A DNA stretch of 64,000 bases from Edolisoma coerulescens (taxonomy: Eukaryota > Chordata > Aves > Passeriformes > Campephagidae), in contig VWZW01004068.1 of assembly GCA_013397115.1 (NCBI GenBank), positions 111,838-175,837 on the forward strand. The letters are read 5' to 3'. The notes beneath the pieces were generated by a model. That model was not told where the DNA came from and did not search any database. It worked only from the letters and a program-made list of their open reading frames with translations. Made by a program: the position numbers and the translations under genes. This document shows positions 37,001-52,000 of the stretch, in pieces. Positions within the stretch are counted from its first letter, which is position 1. The number at the start of each line of letters is the position of its first letter.

Positions 37001-40000
37001 CTAGAGGTTTGCCCTGACCAATGTGCACCTGTTTGGGCACTTTTCTCCTTGTTCTGTTATTGTTGATGGTATTTTTCTCTCTGCCAGGCTACCTGACTTG
37101 TCCATTGTCATCATGTGTGACTCTAAGCTGCCTGGCACCTTCTGCATGGATGAAGTGATGCAGGCTGGGGACAGCAGCCACGTGAAGCAGCTCAGGGCCG
37201 TGCAGCAGACCCTGTCCTGCAATGAGCCCATCAACATCCAGTTCACTTCAGTAGGTGCCCTGCCGGCTCCATGCCCTGTGGTTGGGTTCCTCACTGGGGA
37301 TATGGGGAAAGAGGTGTGCAGTGCCACACATCACATTTTCTTCCAATTTCCCTCTGAGACCAAGCTTCAAGCTTCTGCAGTAGGATGGAAGAAGTATTCT
37401 AGCATTTCCCCTTCTTCCCTTCTTTCTGTTCAGCACTTTGTCAAGGGCTGATGGAGATGGGACAGTGCCAGGTGAATTCTGTTCAGCTGAAGTTGGGCTA
37501 TTTTTTGGGATTCGGGTGCTGTTAAAGAAGTAAAAATAGTCTCACAGGTCTGATAGGAGAAAAAAGTGCAAGATCATCCCAGAGTCTGCCTGGGGAATCT
37601 CCCCTGAGCTCATCCTCAGAAAAAGTGGTGTTATTGCATAATGCCCTGTGTCTTCCAGGGGACGACAGGAAGCCCCAAAGGAGCCACCCTCTCCCACAGG
37701 AACATTGTGAATAATGCCAATCTGGTTGGTCTGAGGCTGGGGATCACAGACCAGGTGGGTCTTGGTGGGAACAAGGTTTGGGGAGGCCTCCGCTGCAACA
37801 GAGAGACCACATGTGTGGAGAATGCTGGTGTTTACTCAGTGGAAGGGCAGGATGTTTTGCTGCAAATGACATTGAGGGATACTAATGCATAAAATTTTAC
37901 ATTTCAATAGAATTCATTGATGTTTCATTTTAGTTTCATGTGATGCTTTTTTTTAGGCAAAAAAAGCTATCTTTTTGTGGGGGAAAAACATGGAATTAAT
38001 CACTTTTCATTTTGGTGAATACTCATTTCAAGTAATTACAAGACTCTGGATGTTAGCTTTGAATTCTGTTGAATGAGGTTTTAATTTGATTTACATTACT
38101 TCATTTCATGTCATGTTTACAGTCTTATAACTCTTATCAGGGTACGACCTCTCTATTTGTGGTTTCTTTTAAAAATTGCTAAAGACAAATATTTTCTTTT
38201 GAAGTTCTGAAGTACTTATTTCTAGCATATCAGCTTTGATCCAGAGCATAGATGAGTTGTTTCAATCAGTCTTCAGAGCCTTTGGTGTTTTTAGAAAAAC
38301 AAAGTAAAATGAATAGCATGTGCCAAGTCCTGCACATTTCATGCCTCTCACAGCACTCCCACTCGTCTGTTTTGGCATATGATGTATAAGCAATACCAGA
38401 CCAAGGAGTTCAGCAAAGAAGAGACATTGCAAAATTACAGGATGAAATGTTGACATTAAAAACTTCCCAAACTGATTTTTATTAAAGGCAGGATGTGCCA
38501 GTTGTGTTTTCACCTAAGAGGAATACAGCGGAATGTCAGATTTCCAACCAAGTGGATCAGGAAAAATGTCTCTGCTGAGATCCTTGCTCTTCAGCAGGGA
38601 GGTGGGCTGGACACGCACTGGGAGGTCTCCTCTCCTCACTGTTGTCTGGTTGATCCCAGGAGAGTCGCTGTGGGCTCCCTGCGCCCCTCTATCACTGCCT
38701 GGCATCGGTGGGAGGCTGCATGGTGATGGCTCTGCACGGCACCTCCTGCATCTTCTCATCGCCCAGCTTCGAGGGCAAGGCTGCGCTGGAGGCTGTGTCT
38801 CGAGAGAAGTGAGAGCCTGCTTTGCTGAGGAGCAGTTCTTGGCCTCGTGGCTCTGCTGCTTGCCTTGCCCTGCCTTGCTTGTGCTCTTCCTTCCCACAGT
38901 GAGAGAGGCAGATTTGCTGCTGTGCTCAGCTGCACGGGCACTTCAGGAGCCAAAATCTGCCTTTTCAGCTGTGCTTGGGAGTGTGTCACCCTTCTCCCAA
39001 AATTAAGGGATCCTTCATGTCACCGTAGGGCTTTGGCTGGGAAGCATAGTGGTGTGTTGGTTTGCTGTGCCTGCTGTGTTTTCCCATCTGAACACCTGCC
39101 CTTCTTTTCCAAGTCCAGCTCTGCTGCTGGGATAGTTGTGTTTCCAGATTGTTCCTCAAGTACAGCTAGGGAAACAAAAGAGCTGTTGCTGTGTCTGCAT
39201 CATACACGTACATATGTCTCAGTGTTTTACACAGATGTATGTCTGTGTGTGCTGTGCCTGCTTCCATGCTGCTGCTCTGCAGCCCGGGATGGGGTGGGAT
39301 GGGACGGGATGGGATGGGTGCTGAGCTGGGGCTGCCCCCAGTTCTACCTCTGCAGCTTTGCCTTTTTTTCCCTTTTTCCTCAAGATGCTCCTTCCTCCTC
39401 GGCACGCCCACCATGTTCATAGACATGCTCTCCCAGCCAGACTTTGACTCCTATGACCTGTCAACTCTCCGGGGAGGTAAGACCCAGAACTCAAATGAAA
39501 AATTCCTGAGAACCAGGATATTCTTGGTTCCCTGCTGGGAGGCTGTATCAAGTTTTGTGAGCAAACATCCCTTCTGGTGGGAAGACTTTAGTTGCGTGAG
39601 CCTTATGTTTCCCCTGTTAATTTGATGCTACATTTCCTTTCCTTGGGGAATCCTTCCATCATTAGGTATTTTAGGACTCGTTCATCTTAAGGCAGTCTAA
39701 GGAAGGACCTTTCTATTTTAGCTGCAAGGGGAGGTGTCAGGAGCAGCCTGATTTTCCTCAACTCCCATCTTTCCAACCACCACCGTGTGGCAGCAGATGC
39801 TTTCTGTGCCTCAGGCTGGTGCAGTCCCTAAAGCAGAGCCGTGCTCAGATTTCTTTCTCTGACCTGAAGCTTCCTGCCCGTTTCTGAAGTTGTTCATCCC
39901 AGTACTGGAGGGTGTGATACCGTGTGCTGGAGCTTCCTCTCTTGTCACATCCCACCTTGGAAATAGCTGGGCAGACCACCAGTCCTTTTGAGGCAATAAC

Positions 40001-43000
40001 AGTACAGAGAGGAGGTGCTGCTGGAGCATAAGGAAATATTTTAGCAGGTTACCTAATCATCTCTGCTATGTGCAAAATGATCCTCTCTCATCCTGTTCCC
40101 CAACAAAGCCTGTATATTACCCAGCTCTTTTGCTCTGTCATCCGAGGTTGGAACAGGTGGAAGTGGGATCTGCCCTCTCCCAAAAGGGCTGCTCTGGGCA
40201 AGGCAGGAGGAAAGGTTTTTGGTTTTATGGTGATGATCGATGGGAGTGTTTGTCCCACTATGAAACTGTTTCTCTTTCTGCTCTGAATCTTTCCTTTTTT
40301 GGGGAGCTGCAGGTTGGACTAGGTTTGTGCTATAGAGTTTATTTTCCTGTCGAGAAGGGAAAATTGGCCTTGCTGCAGCCTTTGCTTTTAGAACAACTAG
40401 GACCTGTATAAAAACATTTAGGAAGTATTTTGACAGGAAACACTGTATCCCGTAGGTCTTGTCAGCATTAAATCTGGGAGTACAGAACCGTTTGAGGGAC
40501 CTCTCCTGAGAATAAATAGCTGGTTTCCAAGATCTTTTCCTCTTTCTTCCAGGAATCATTGCAGGTTCTCCTGTTCCCCCTGAGATCATGAGGACAATTA
40601 TCACCAAGATGCACATGCCAGAGCTTGTGGTGAGTTGTGGTTGCTGTGACTAGAGCTGCGAGGGGTGTTTGTCATGGTGAGACGCCGAGTTTGGGTGTCT
40701 CTGGACCAGAGTGGTCCCTGGTGGTCCTGGAGCTGCTGGGATCAGGCTGAAGAGGGAAGGCTCAGAGGAGCTGGAAGACAGAAGTGGGGGTTCTGCCTGG
40801 TTGCTGCTGGGGTGTCTGGGGAGGAAGCTTTGGAAGAAGACAAGGCATCACATTCAACGTCATTAAGTGAAAATCTGCTGCTCATTTAAAAACTTTTACC
40901 AACATTCAGTTGTACACACTGCCAGGATGATGATGGCAGAGGCAGTGCTGGTTTGTGTTGGTGTGGGTGGGTGCTTGTATTCCTCTTGCTGTGGAGCTGT
41001 CGAGTTTCTTTCCCCATCCCGGATTTCCTGTGGATGTAAAACCTCATTTGCATGGTTTTTGTCATGTCTGAGTCAGGTCGTGGGAATGGTGCCATCCACA
41101 TGTGCAGCACCAAATGTTGCGTTGCCAGAGGGACAGCACGTGCTGGGCCACGTGTGCTGCTGCTCCACCACATGTCCCACCACCCTGGGCCTGTGCAAGA
41201 GCCACCAGCATGTGCTGCATGTGGGGGACAGGCCACCAGCAAGGGGGTCAGTGGCCCTCTAGGTGACACATGTCATAGGCAGGTCCTGCCATCTGCATGC
41301 GAAAGGCCTGAGCCAAAAAAGGACTGTTTTGTTTTCTCCTACAGGAAATTCATTCGGTGCCACGCTGCTTCCCGAGGCTGAGGAAGCAGCCAGTAGTGAT
41401 GGATAAACACGTGAGGCTGGGAGTCAGATTAGGCTGTTGTTGTTGGCAGACCCTGACTGCACCAGCACCAGGGTTTTACAGGGACAGCTGTGTGCTCTGC
41501 CACAGACCAGGGGAATCCAGGGCATCCGTCCTGGAGCCGTCTTGGATGCAGCCAGGTTTTTTACCAGGATATGATGCTCTTAATGCCGAGCTGGAAACAC
41601 CAGGGACAGGCTTGGTGCCTCTGCTTGAACTCTGTCAAGTGACAGCTACCTATTTTTATAGTAAGCTTGAGTTTGGCCTCACAAAATATTTCAAGCATTG
41701 CTGTGAGAGCCCAGGACTCATTAGGTCACATGTTCCTGTTGTGTAGTGAGAGAAATAATAAAACCCTCCCAAACAGTTGCTCTGCCCATGGGATAAAGAG
41801 GATTAAGTCTATATTTGTGCCACTGGTCTCATGTTACTCCTGATCCCTCCAGCCCTCAGACAGACACACAGAGACTTGTTGAATTCATCTTTGCAGCAAG
41901 AGCTTTATACAGAAGATGTACATAAGAAAATATACAATTTGATTTCTATATAGGAGGCAGAGGAGTTTTCGCCCTCTTAAAGGTCATTTACACTCAGTTA
42001 CAGAGGAATAAATAGATATATATTTATATAACTCTTTATGATTAAAAAACATAGTTGAATTGCAACTGTGGCATTGTGATAGCCGTGACAATAAAGCACA
42101 GCCATCCTGGTGTGCTGCTAGAGCCTCTGGAGTATGGGTAGGGAGGAGAGGAGGGGCACCCAAGCCAACTGCACTGTGCACACCTCCTCCTCTTGGACGT
42201 CTTGGTGACCCCACAGAGTGGGAGGGAATCCAGTCTTCAGATGGCTCCAGTTCTGGGGGTTCCCAGTACTGCTTCCCTTAAAAGATTTCTGGCCAATTTT
42301 GGGAGATTACTGCCTCAGGGCCACCGGCTCTTGGTCACTGCTTCATCTGTCCCCTCAGCCCTGGCCTGCAGGGGTCCCCTCCGTGGGAAGGCAGGGGAGT
42401 CTCTTTGCATGGGTTGAGACCAATTTTCCTTATCAAGCAGCTGGGGAGGGATGTTCCTACCTTCCCACTTGCTCCTTCTCCTCTGGAATGGGAGAGGCAG
42501 TGACCAGCTGGTTGATCAGGGACGTGGGTTATGTTTCTTCTGGGAAAGATGACTGTGTTTTACCGGCAGGATCTAGCTTAGCTTGTCTTAGTATGGTCAT
42601 GCATAGTTTAGTTTTTTAAAAGGCCTCTTTTAAAATACATAGATGTCAGAAAAGATTGAGAAGGTGGATTCCATCCTTGTGATCAGCAGAGAAGCGGGGA
42701 TTCGGAGGAGGCTGGAGGTGTTCAGATATATCAGAAGTGTTTCCTGACAGGTAGGAGAAGCTCAAGGAAGGACTCAGAAGTCAGTAGTTTTCTGATGGTT
42801 GAAGTGACCGGTCACCAGGACAGGCCATACTGGAGCCTGCTAGGGTTAAAAAAGAGAGAAGGCCACATCTTTAAGGGGATTTTTCAAGCAGAGCAGTAAA
42901 CTTGTAACATTTGTCTGTTTATTTTTAAATCAGTGGATTAAGCCCATACTTGAAAGTGAAGAGTTTGGAGTCAAGGAGCTGTTCCAGCTTGCCACAGCAG

Positions 43001-46000
43001 AGGAAATGGGTTAGTCCTGTCTCTGAGCTACTCTGCCAACTCTCTGTGTGACTCCTGAGGATCTTACCCAGACTGCTGATGGTCAGGGAGCACCTTCTTG
43101 ACAAAGGAAGGAAACCCAGAGCAAAATTTTCAAGAGTAGTGGACTATTTTGATGCCCTGGGTCTGAAAATCCAGGGCAAGTGGAGTTTTAGAAACTACCA
43201 AGCAGCTTTTCATCTTAAATGTAGTCAGTGACCCAAGTCAGTCCTCATCCCTGAAATACAGACCCCTGTATCTGACAGCTGCCTGGCTCTCAAGAGGTGC
43301 ATGATGAAGTCAGAGTACTTTCATAAAATTCATGCTCACCACACTGGGAGTGGGTTTGTGTACCTGCATTTTGGCTCTGACACCTGAAGGTACTGAGCTT
43401 TCTCTTCTGCTAGACTGGAATAAATAGTTTTCTATTTCATTAGCACTTGTAAACCTGTTTGAGGGAGCTGGATGGAAAGTGCTACAGAAAAATAACAGGT
43501 ATTATTGTCATGGTTTTCTTACTCTCACCGTGGAGGAGGAAACTGGGATTGAGTTCAGGCAGGGAGAGAAGATTAAGCAGGGTCAGAACTGTAAATAAAC
43601 CATGTTTAAGTACTGTGGTTTAGAAAACTGAAGTTTTTCCATGCTTAGAGCAGAACTTTTCCTGCCCTGTATGGAATGACTGGTATTTCCATCTCTAATC
43701 CATAAAACCCTTTGGCACTACAAGAGAAATAACCACTTTAGAAAGGCACAGAGCAGCTGGCATAATCCCTGACATTTTGGTCATAAATTTCCTTTCTCCA
43801 TCCTGTTGTGCATATCCTTAGTGAAGTGGGGACCAAATGGCCGTAACATGGCACAATGACCACCTCTGTTCATACAATGCAGTGCAAGATCACTGCACTT
43901 TCCTTGACAAATGAGCAAAGGTCCCTTTCCCAAGAGCTTACAAACTTGCAGGCTCATTCGAAGTCCTCTGGAATCCGTACAAACTCCAGACCTATTCCTG
44001 GGATGGGAAAAAGTAAAATGCTTGGGGTGGAGTGATGACAGTTGTGGCTTTTTTGCTCCTCTGCAGGCTGAATTTAATACCCTTGGTAGTTTCCAGCTGT
44101 GGAAGGTGTTTGTGTGATTGGTTTTCACAGTTGGTGTTTGCCTTGGTAGCTGTCAGCAAAAGCTCATTGCTGGAGGGGAAGGCAGCCCTGTCTCTGAGTC
44201 ACCTCCTGGCCCAGGACACCTTACCCAAAGAATATTTGCTGTCTTGAACCTCCCTCCTCTGGGATACTAATTTGAAGGCAACAGCCGTTGTTTTTAAATA
44301 CCTGACTGTCTTGGAGGGAACTGTAGTTGCGGAAAGGCAAGTGCTGGATCAAAAGCTGCTCCTTATGGAAGAGATCTGTTTTCCTAGGGGCTGGGCAGCC
44401 TGGGGCAAGACTTCCCAGCAATGTCCTGCCCTGGATTTCACACCAGACCTGGAGGACCTTTACAGCGCAAAGGACTGAGCATCTCCAGTTGGTTAGAAAA
44501 GTAAAGCTTGTGTGGTCCCAGCTCAGGGTAAGAGGGGGCCAAATCCACCCTTGTTTTGATATACGGTTTTTATCCCTTTTGCATAACAATTACATCTTGA
44601 CTTGATATGGGGCTTTGTTGTTAGAACAGTGTGCATATCACCATGGTGCCTGAAGCATGATTGAGGCTTAAACGCTGTTACAGTGTAGGGCTTTTGGTTT
44701 TTTCCTAATGTACAATAATTGCTGCAAAAAGAGATGAATTTTTTCCCATGTTGCAATAGCTCTGAAGATTTCAAACGTATTCTTGTGTGTGTTTCAGGAT
44801 CCTTACTTCTCTGTTTCATATTTATTTACATGTTTTGCCCTTACTTTCTGCCCCAGGCCTGTCTTTAGCCCTGTCTTTGTTTCACAGATTTGACTCCATC
44901 CCTGATGCTCCAGGCAGGTTCTCTGCTCTGGGAGCTCATGGAGCCAGGAGATGGAGCAGCTCTGAGTGGAGACATTGGTGGGTGGATTGGATGAGCTGCT
45001 GTGAGCCACACCCTGGTGGCATTTAAAACTGATGCTGCAAAAGGTGCTGGGGCTTCTGGTGTGACTAAAAGGGAACCATCTTACGCATTTAATGGCGGCT
45101 CCCCTTCCTGGACCTCTTGGTGGGCAGCTTGCAGGAGCGGAGGGCTGGGGTGTCCCTGATGGGCTGTCCCCGGTACTGGGCTGGCGTGGAGCACGTGTCC
45201 TCAGCACGGGTGCGGTTGCCCTTCAGCCACCTGTGACACAGGGAGGAAGGAAAAGAGGAGCTTAAAAAAGGCACAAACCACCGACATCAGAGGGCAGGGT
45301 GGGGAGAGAGCTGCCGAGTGTGACAGCAGTGTCCTGGCACAGCTCGGGGGGCCCAAGGAGACCCCAGGGAGCGTGGGGTGGGACGGTGCCGTACTTGCGC
45401 AGAGGTGCCAGCTGGCAGTTGCAGTGCCAGGGGTTTCGGGAGATCGTCAGCGTCTCCATTTTGTCAAAAGGGAAGTTTCGGGGCAGCTGGGTGAGCCGGT
45501 TGTTCTCCAGGTGGGCGGTTTTCAGCACGGTCACGCCGGCAAACGCGTTGTCTGCAAACTGAAGCACAAAGGTTTCTGATGAGGAACGCAGAGCTGGGGA
45601 ATGGGGACTTCAAACCTGAGGGCCTGTGTTCCAGACTTTGAGTGTCATAAGAATGAGGCACTGGGACATATTACCCCGAGAAGCTGTGAATGTGCCATCC
45701 CTGGAAGTGTTCAAGGCCAGGTTGGATGGGGCATGGAGCAACCTGGTGTCCTTGCCCATGTCAGGGGGTTTTGGAAAGGGATGACCTTTAATGCCCCTTC
45801 CAACCCAGGCCATTCTATCATTCTATGAAGCATGGAGAGAGCAAGAGAAGGAGCTGTGAACAGGGACCTGGCTTGCTGGAACCTCTGTACGCTTGAGAGG
45901 CAACAGGCTGCTGGGCTTATAGGTGATGGAGTCTCTTACAAGGAGAGCTATGTCCCAAATGCATGTGGGATTGTCTTTGCAGCCACATCCCTAAATAAAT

Positions 46001-49000
46001 TGAAGTCTGTCAGCCTTTTTTATTTTTGAGCCATACTTCTTCATTCTAAATGAAGATATTTTCTGGTATATTCCTTTCTAAGGCTGGTAATCCTCCCAAG
46101 GCCTGTTGCCTTGCCTATCCTGGAGCGACTGAAGGAGGGAGTGTTTGTGGCGTCTGAAGGGGCTGTAGACTTTGGCAGTGCCCAGGGTTTCCAAGTGGAA
46201 AGTTACACTTGGCATCTGAGCAATGTAGAAATACAGGCAGGTTTCCAGTACCTCAACCTCCTCCATTTTTCCTCATTTCCAGCAGTTTTATTGCAAGGGA
46301 TGCTGTAAAAATTGTCTTTTCTTGGTAGACAGGGAGGCTTTAAGGTAGAGCCTCCCTTAAGAAAGCTGCCAAAAAGCAGAGAGAGGCTGTAGACCTGGCT
46401 CTGCAGCCCTCTCCTCTTTTCCCCAAGGCCTCATCCCTGAAATTTTTCAGCCCATGGTTTCTCAAGCTGGAAAGCTGTTGAAAGCAAACCCCTCAACAGG
46501 AACTTCCTTGGCAGTGACGGATTGGAGAGGGGCTCCCTGACAAAGCACAAAGCTCTTCTTGGCTATGACAAACCGTTTCTCCCCCCTCTCAAAGTGGGGG
46601 AAAAGCTTTCTCCAAAGGTTGGAGAGAGCACTGACTAGGTCTTCCCAAAGCCTCCCAGCCCAGCACCTGTTCTCCCATTTCTGAAAAGAGCCTTGCTCTT
46701 CTCATGGACCATCAGGGCGTGTTCATGCTCTCTAAGCTGGAAACCTTGACAGAGGAAACACACTATTTTAAGCCATGAACTTTTGTCATATTCCAAATTA
46801 AGCGTTACTGGATGGGAGTAGAGCTTAGCTAGGAGACTCCCAGATCCCTGTAGCTGTTGGACAGTCAGCATTGTTGGCCTTCTCTGTCCAAAACTGAGCT
46901 GACCTTGGGAGGTTGGACTGTGCTGATAGTGGAGCTGCTCCGAGGGATGCTGGCACGCCGTGCAGAGGGGTGGGAGGTTTGGACAGTGGTGTTACTGTCT
47001 CAGCTGCTCATTCCTCTCCCAGCCCCATGAGAAGAATTCACATCTGCTGCTAACAGCTGCTGAGCCGCCTGCCAGAGCGTGTCTTTGGGAAGAAAAGGGT
47101 GATTTTTATCCCTTATTTAGATGGAGGATTGCTGCTGTTAATTTATTTTACACTGAATACGCAGACAGGGGTGCCTGTCTCATGTTGAGGTACGAGGAGG
47201 GTCCTGGCCTGTGCAACACAGCCCTGTGGGGTCTGGTGTGGGTCTGTGATGCTGGGGGGGAAGGGGAGCTCTGTGCTGGAGCCTGAGGGCTGTCCTTCCT
47301 TCTGCTCAAGTGTTATTTAGGCTGGAGTAGAATTGCGTGGGTTTACACTTGATCAGCTCAAAAATCTTGCAGCCAGGCAGGGAACAGCTAAGGACAGCAT
47401 GTTTGTGAAGGAGAAAAAGCTACAGCCAAGATGCCAGCAGCACTTAGAGCATTTGGTGGTGATTTCCTGGATCACGCGGCCTCTGTGATTAGATGTCTCT
47501 TAGCAGTGCAAAGTTCACACGTGGGCTGTTTGGGTATGAGGCCTTTGAGGGTTTAAAGGGAAAATGCTGAGCTGGAAGCTTTGTATGTGCAAGACCTAAA
47601 GCTGCAGAAGCCACACCTGTTAGTGCTGATCCCATAAACTGATGTCCTGTTGGGCTGCTGGGGAGGAAAGGAGGCACTGGCTGCACAAGAGATTTTAAAG
47701 TTCCTGTCCACAGGTGGTCACTGTAAAAAACAAAGTCTTTTTGCTGGCTAGAATTGTTAACCATTGCTTCTTGGCCAAACCAAGGATGCTTGTTTCCCTG
47801 GAACACCCCAGAGTCTAATTTCTTCAACATGTAACTTGGGACTCTGATATCTCTAGCTAGTGCAATATTATGCTGCAATATTTGACTGAAAGTGCCTTAG
47901 AACTGAGTCTACAGAAATGCTGTGGCAGCAACTCTAAGGTCTTGCCTAGTAAGGTCAATAGATTCTTTTCAAGTGTTAAGTTTGCTCAGTTGCATCCTGG
48001 AGAGGTTAATGCTCAGAGTGGACAAGGGCTTAAATACTGAACTATTATTGAACTGATTTAGTTAGTGTTGTTCTGCACCTGGACAAGCTTTAATTCCAGT
48101 TTTTTAGCTTTTTGGGATGCTATCCCTTTGAAAACTCTGGTGTGATGCATTTCTTGTAGCTTTCGTGTGATCTGCTCATGCCTGTGAGACTGAGTTGTGA
48201 AGAAATTCTCTTTTTCATCACATTTTCCTGCATGGGGTGGTGGGTGTTGCTTTGCCATGCAGTCCCAGCCTGCCTCACCTGGATGCTCTTTAGGCTTCCT
48301 GGCAAAGCATCATCCCAGGGAGAACTGTTCTGTTCTGCCTGCAGCACCCTCCCTTTCCAGCCATGGGGGATTCACCCAGGACATCAGGCTGCCAGCAGGG
48401 TGCTGTGCGGGGCTCTGCAGCACTGCCTGGCTTCTCTGAGGTCCTAACACAAGTGATTCCCTGAGTGTGATGCTGCTTTCTCACAGAAAAAGGAGGGGGT
48501 TGTTTTGCCCTTCGGGATACCTGAATGTCCCTCCTCCCCTCCAGTGGGAACAGGGCCCCTTTGTAAGATGCTGCGAGTGTTCCTTTTGAGAGAGCATCAA
48601 TAAACAAACCTTTCTTTGTAATGTGTCAGGTTGGGAGGCAGTGGAGAGGTGAAGATGAAGGTCTGTACCCCTACCTGTCTGCAAGGCAGGGGTGAGAAAC
48701 CAGGGCTGTTCACAGCCCCTCCGAGGCGTCTCCCTCTCCCAACCTACGGCAGGTACCTGGGCTGAGCAAAGGAGGCAGAGCAGTTCAGCTCTGCAAGGTG
48801 GAAGTGCCCTCCAGTACAAGGGACATGCTCACCTCTCATCCCTCACCTTGTTTCTGGGAGGATGGAAGGTTCCTAATTATCCTGGTGCATCCCAGGTACC
48901 TTTCTCAATGTCTGGTGTCACCTCCAGCTTGGGAGGGAATGTACTGCCTAGCATCCATCCAGGGGGCTTAATCAGCTCCAGATAATTTGGTTTATCATAA

Positions 49001-52000
49001 ATAACTCAACAGAAGGGTGGGGTGCTCTCTCTCATCCCTTGCTTGAGCCGTGTCAGTGTCTTGCTGCCTGCAGAGCCTGCAGACCTGCATCTCCCCTCTC
49101 CTCTGCAAGGGAGGGACAGCAAACCAAGGGCTTCGTAAAGGGGAAGAAAACCAAGCCCCATGTTTCTGATCTGGAGCAAGTGGAAAGAGAAAGGACTCAC
49201 CTTCTTCAGTTTCATGTTGTCCAGGTGGAGTGTCTGCAGGTATCGCCCAAAGGACTGGAAGGCGTTGTCAGGGATGACCTCAATTGGGTTATGAGAAAGT
49301 TTCAGTTCCTCCAGCACTCTCAGCTTACTCATTGCATTCACAGGGTAGCTGCTCAGCTGGTTCTTGTCCAGGTGGAGGACAGCGAGGTTTTCTACATCCT
49401 CCATGGCCCCAGGTAGGAGGTTGGTGAGGGAGTTGTCAGAGAGGAAGAGCCAGCGCAGATCTTTAGCCCCATTGAAGACCCCTGGTTTCAGCTCCCGGAT
49501 TTTATTGCTGCCCAAGTGTAGGATGAAGAGGTTGACAAGAGGGGAGAGGAGCCCTTTGGATAGGTCTGGGATCTTGTTCTTGTCCAGGTACAAGTAGGTG
49601 AGATCAGAGAGATCATCGAAGGCTCCCGGCTTTATGACACTGATCTGATTGTCAGTGAGATAGAGGTAGACCAGGCTCTTGAGCCCCCGGAAGGCTCCAG
49701 TGGAGATCTCCTTGATCCGTGAGCTCTGGAGATGCAAGGACACCAGCTTTTTCATGTCATGGAAGCCGTTGGTTGGGAGGATGGGGAAGTTGTTCTTCTG
49801 CAGGTTGAGAAGCCGCGTCTGCTCAGGCACTTTGGGGATCTTCTTCAGCCCTGCGTTGTCACAGATGACGTGCTGCAGGTCTCCACCGTGGCAGTGGCAG
49901 CTGGGGGGACATGCCTGCGTGGTGGAGACAAGACATGCCAGCAGGCTGAGGACACTGAGGAAGAAGCCTGACCCATTCATGGTCAGATCTGGAATTAAGT
50001 GTGGTGGGAAGAGAAGCGGGAGGAGGAGAGAGATGGGTGGGAGAGAGAGAGAGAGAGAGTAACTGGGTTTGCAGCATACTGAACACAGCCCTATTTATAA
50101 TGTTATTAAAAAGCAAAATCCCTTCCCACAAACCGCAGGCAGCAGCCAGTTGGAAACAACTGGCTTTGGGAACTTACTGTGAGCTTAACCCCTTGGCACC
50201 AGGCAGAGGAGTGTCCACGGCCCTGCCTGGCCCTGCTGCTGAGCAATGTCCAGAGGTGGTTTTCATCTCTGGAGGAAAATAGGAGGCAAATAGTCTGGAA
50301 GAACCAATGCAGACCTGCTCTGTGGAGAACCTGCCTGGTCCCTGCTGAGCTGAGCAGGTCCCAGATTCACCTGTAGGGGGGAAAACAGCCTGTTTTGGTT
50401 GAACAGCGTAGCAGGGAGCACTGCTGACCTCCACAGCCACCTCCTGCTGGAGCTTCCAGCAGGCTCTGGGGTTCTATTTAGCCTCAGCTGCTTTGGGGAG
50501 AAGCGCCTGATCCTGTTCTCACAGAGGAAGGTTCCTGGTGGTGGGGGGTGGGAGTGTCTTTTTTCACCGATTCAAGAGGAGTTTGCCTAAACAGGGATGG
50601 GAGGAGGTGGGAGTGCCATGGGGTCATGCCAAAGGCCAACAGCACTGCAGTTGCTCTTGCAATGCAAAATTTTTGGTTGAACACTTGCAGATTTAGGCTG
50701 CATTGAGGAACTGGCCGAGAAGGGGAGTGCAAAGACAGTCTTAATTCTGCTGTGTATTTTCTTATGAACAGTTGAGGATATAATGGTCATGGTCAGGGCA
50801 CCTGGCACCCTCCAACAAGGGATGGGGCAGCATCAGAGCCTGCAGGGAAGTGATGGGACATAGGCTGGTGAATATGAAATGCCAGGCAGTGGTGTAGAAG
50901 TAGGTGGCAATGCCTCTGGTTCTTGAGGCAGAGCTGTGGAAAGGGAAAAGCATTGGCATTGGTAAAGGGATGGAGAGGTAGCAGAGCAAAAAAATCACTG
51001 CTGGAGCTGGGACTGGGATCTGCCTTGGCTTCTGTCTTAGGGTAGCGGTGGCAAAGGTGAATTAACACCACAAGGGATGTCCCCTGCTCTCCCAATAAAG
51101 AAGGCTAAAGCAAAGCAGTTAAAAGCACCAGTGCCTGCCTCTGTGAGTGTGAAGAGAGAGATCCAGGGGTTGCAGGGTGGAGTTTGGAACTGGAACATTT
51201 TGAACTGATTTCCAGCCAGTTCCTGGCTGCAGCCGAGAGCCGAGCACATAACTGTGAGCTTGTTGAGATTTCTGCTCCTGAGGCTGGCTGTGGAGCCCCA
51301 GCGGAGCCTGTGCAGAGGCGAGACGGGCTCAAGAAAGGGAGGAAGTCCAAGGGCTGACTTAGGACACAGACTGGCTTATTCACCGAGATTTCTGGGTTTT
51401 TCCATTGTTGCAGCGAGGAATCAGCTGGCGCGGCCGAGCGTGCTCCGGCCCGTGTTATGCAAACGGCCTGGCAGCCCTGCTCTGGTCAGCAGCTGTCAGT
51501 CTGAGCAGTGTTTGCACTGCAGGACTAATTTGGGGGAGAAAATAGGCTTCTGGGGCGGGAATGTGGTTCTGGTGAGCCTGTGGCTGAACGATGATGTAAT
51601 GTGGGACCTTGGTGCAAACCAGGCCATGTCAGGCTTTCAGTGTTTATAAGCCCTGAGGTGCGATGCCCTGACATGGAGCAGCTCACCTCAGCACCAAGAG
51701 CTTCTCACCTCTGCAGAGATGCTCTGACCTTGAGAGCTCCAGGCTCCTGCTGGAGGGACCTCCTGGTTACTGTAGGATTTAAAACTCTTTGATCAAAACA
51801 GTGGTATTTTGGCTTACGGCTGGTTCAGTAGGCACCACAATGGTCATGCACATGCTTTGCGCTCTGGAGGAGCTCTTTGAGTGCATTGGTCGGGACCTTT
51901 GAGACAGAGAAACAGAAGACAGACAGAACCTTCTGTGTTTTCCTTCTTTGCCTCTCCAGTTTGCTGTTCCATGATTCTGAGAGTGCCCCTGAGTGTGCAC

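Noticed and set aside
49006..49200. Extension of CHAD exon 1 open frame
   Set aside because: A donor CTGAAGAAG^GTGAGT at 49200 and the C-terminal cap exons at 45.1-45.6 kb show that this is intron.
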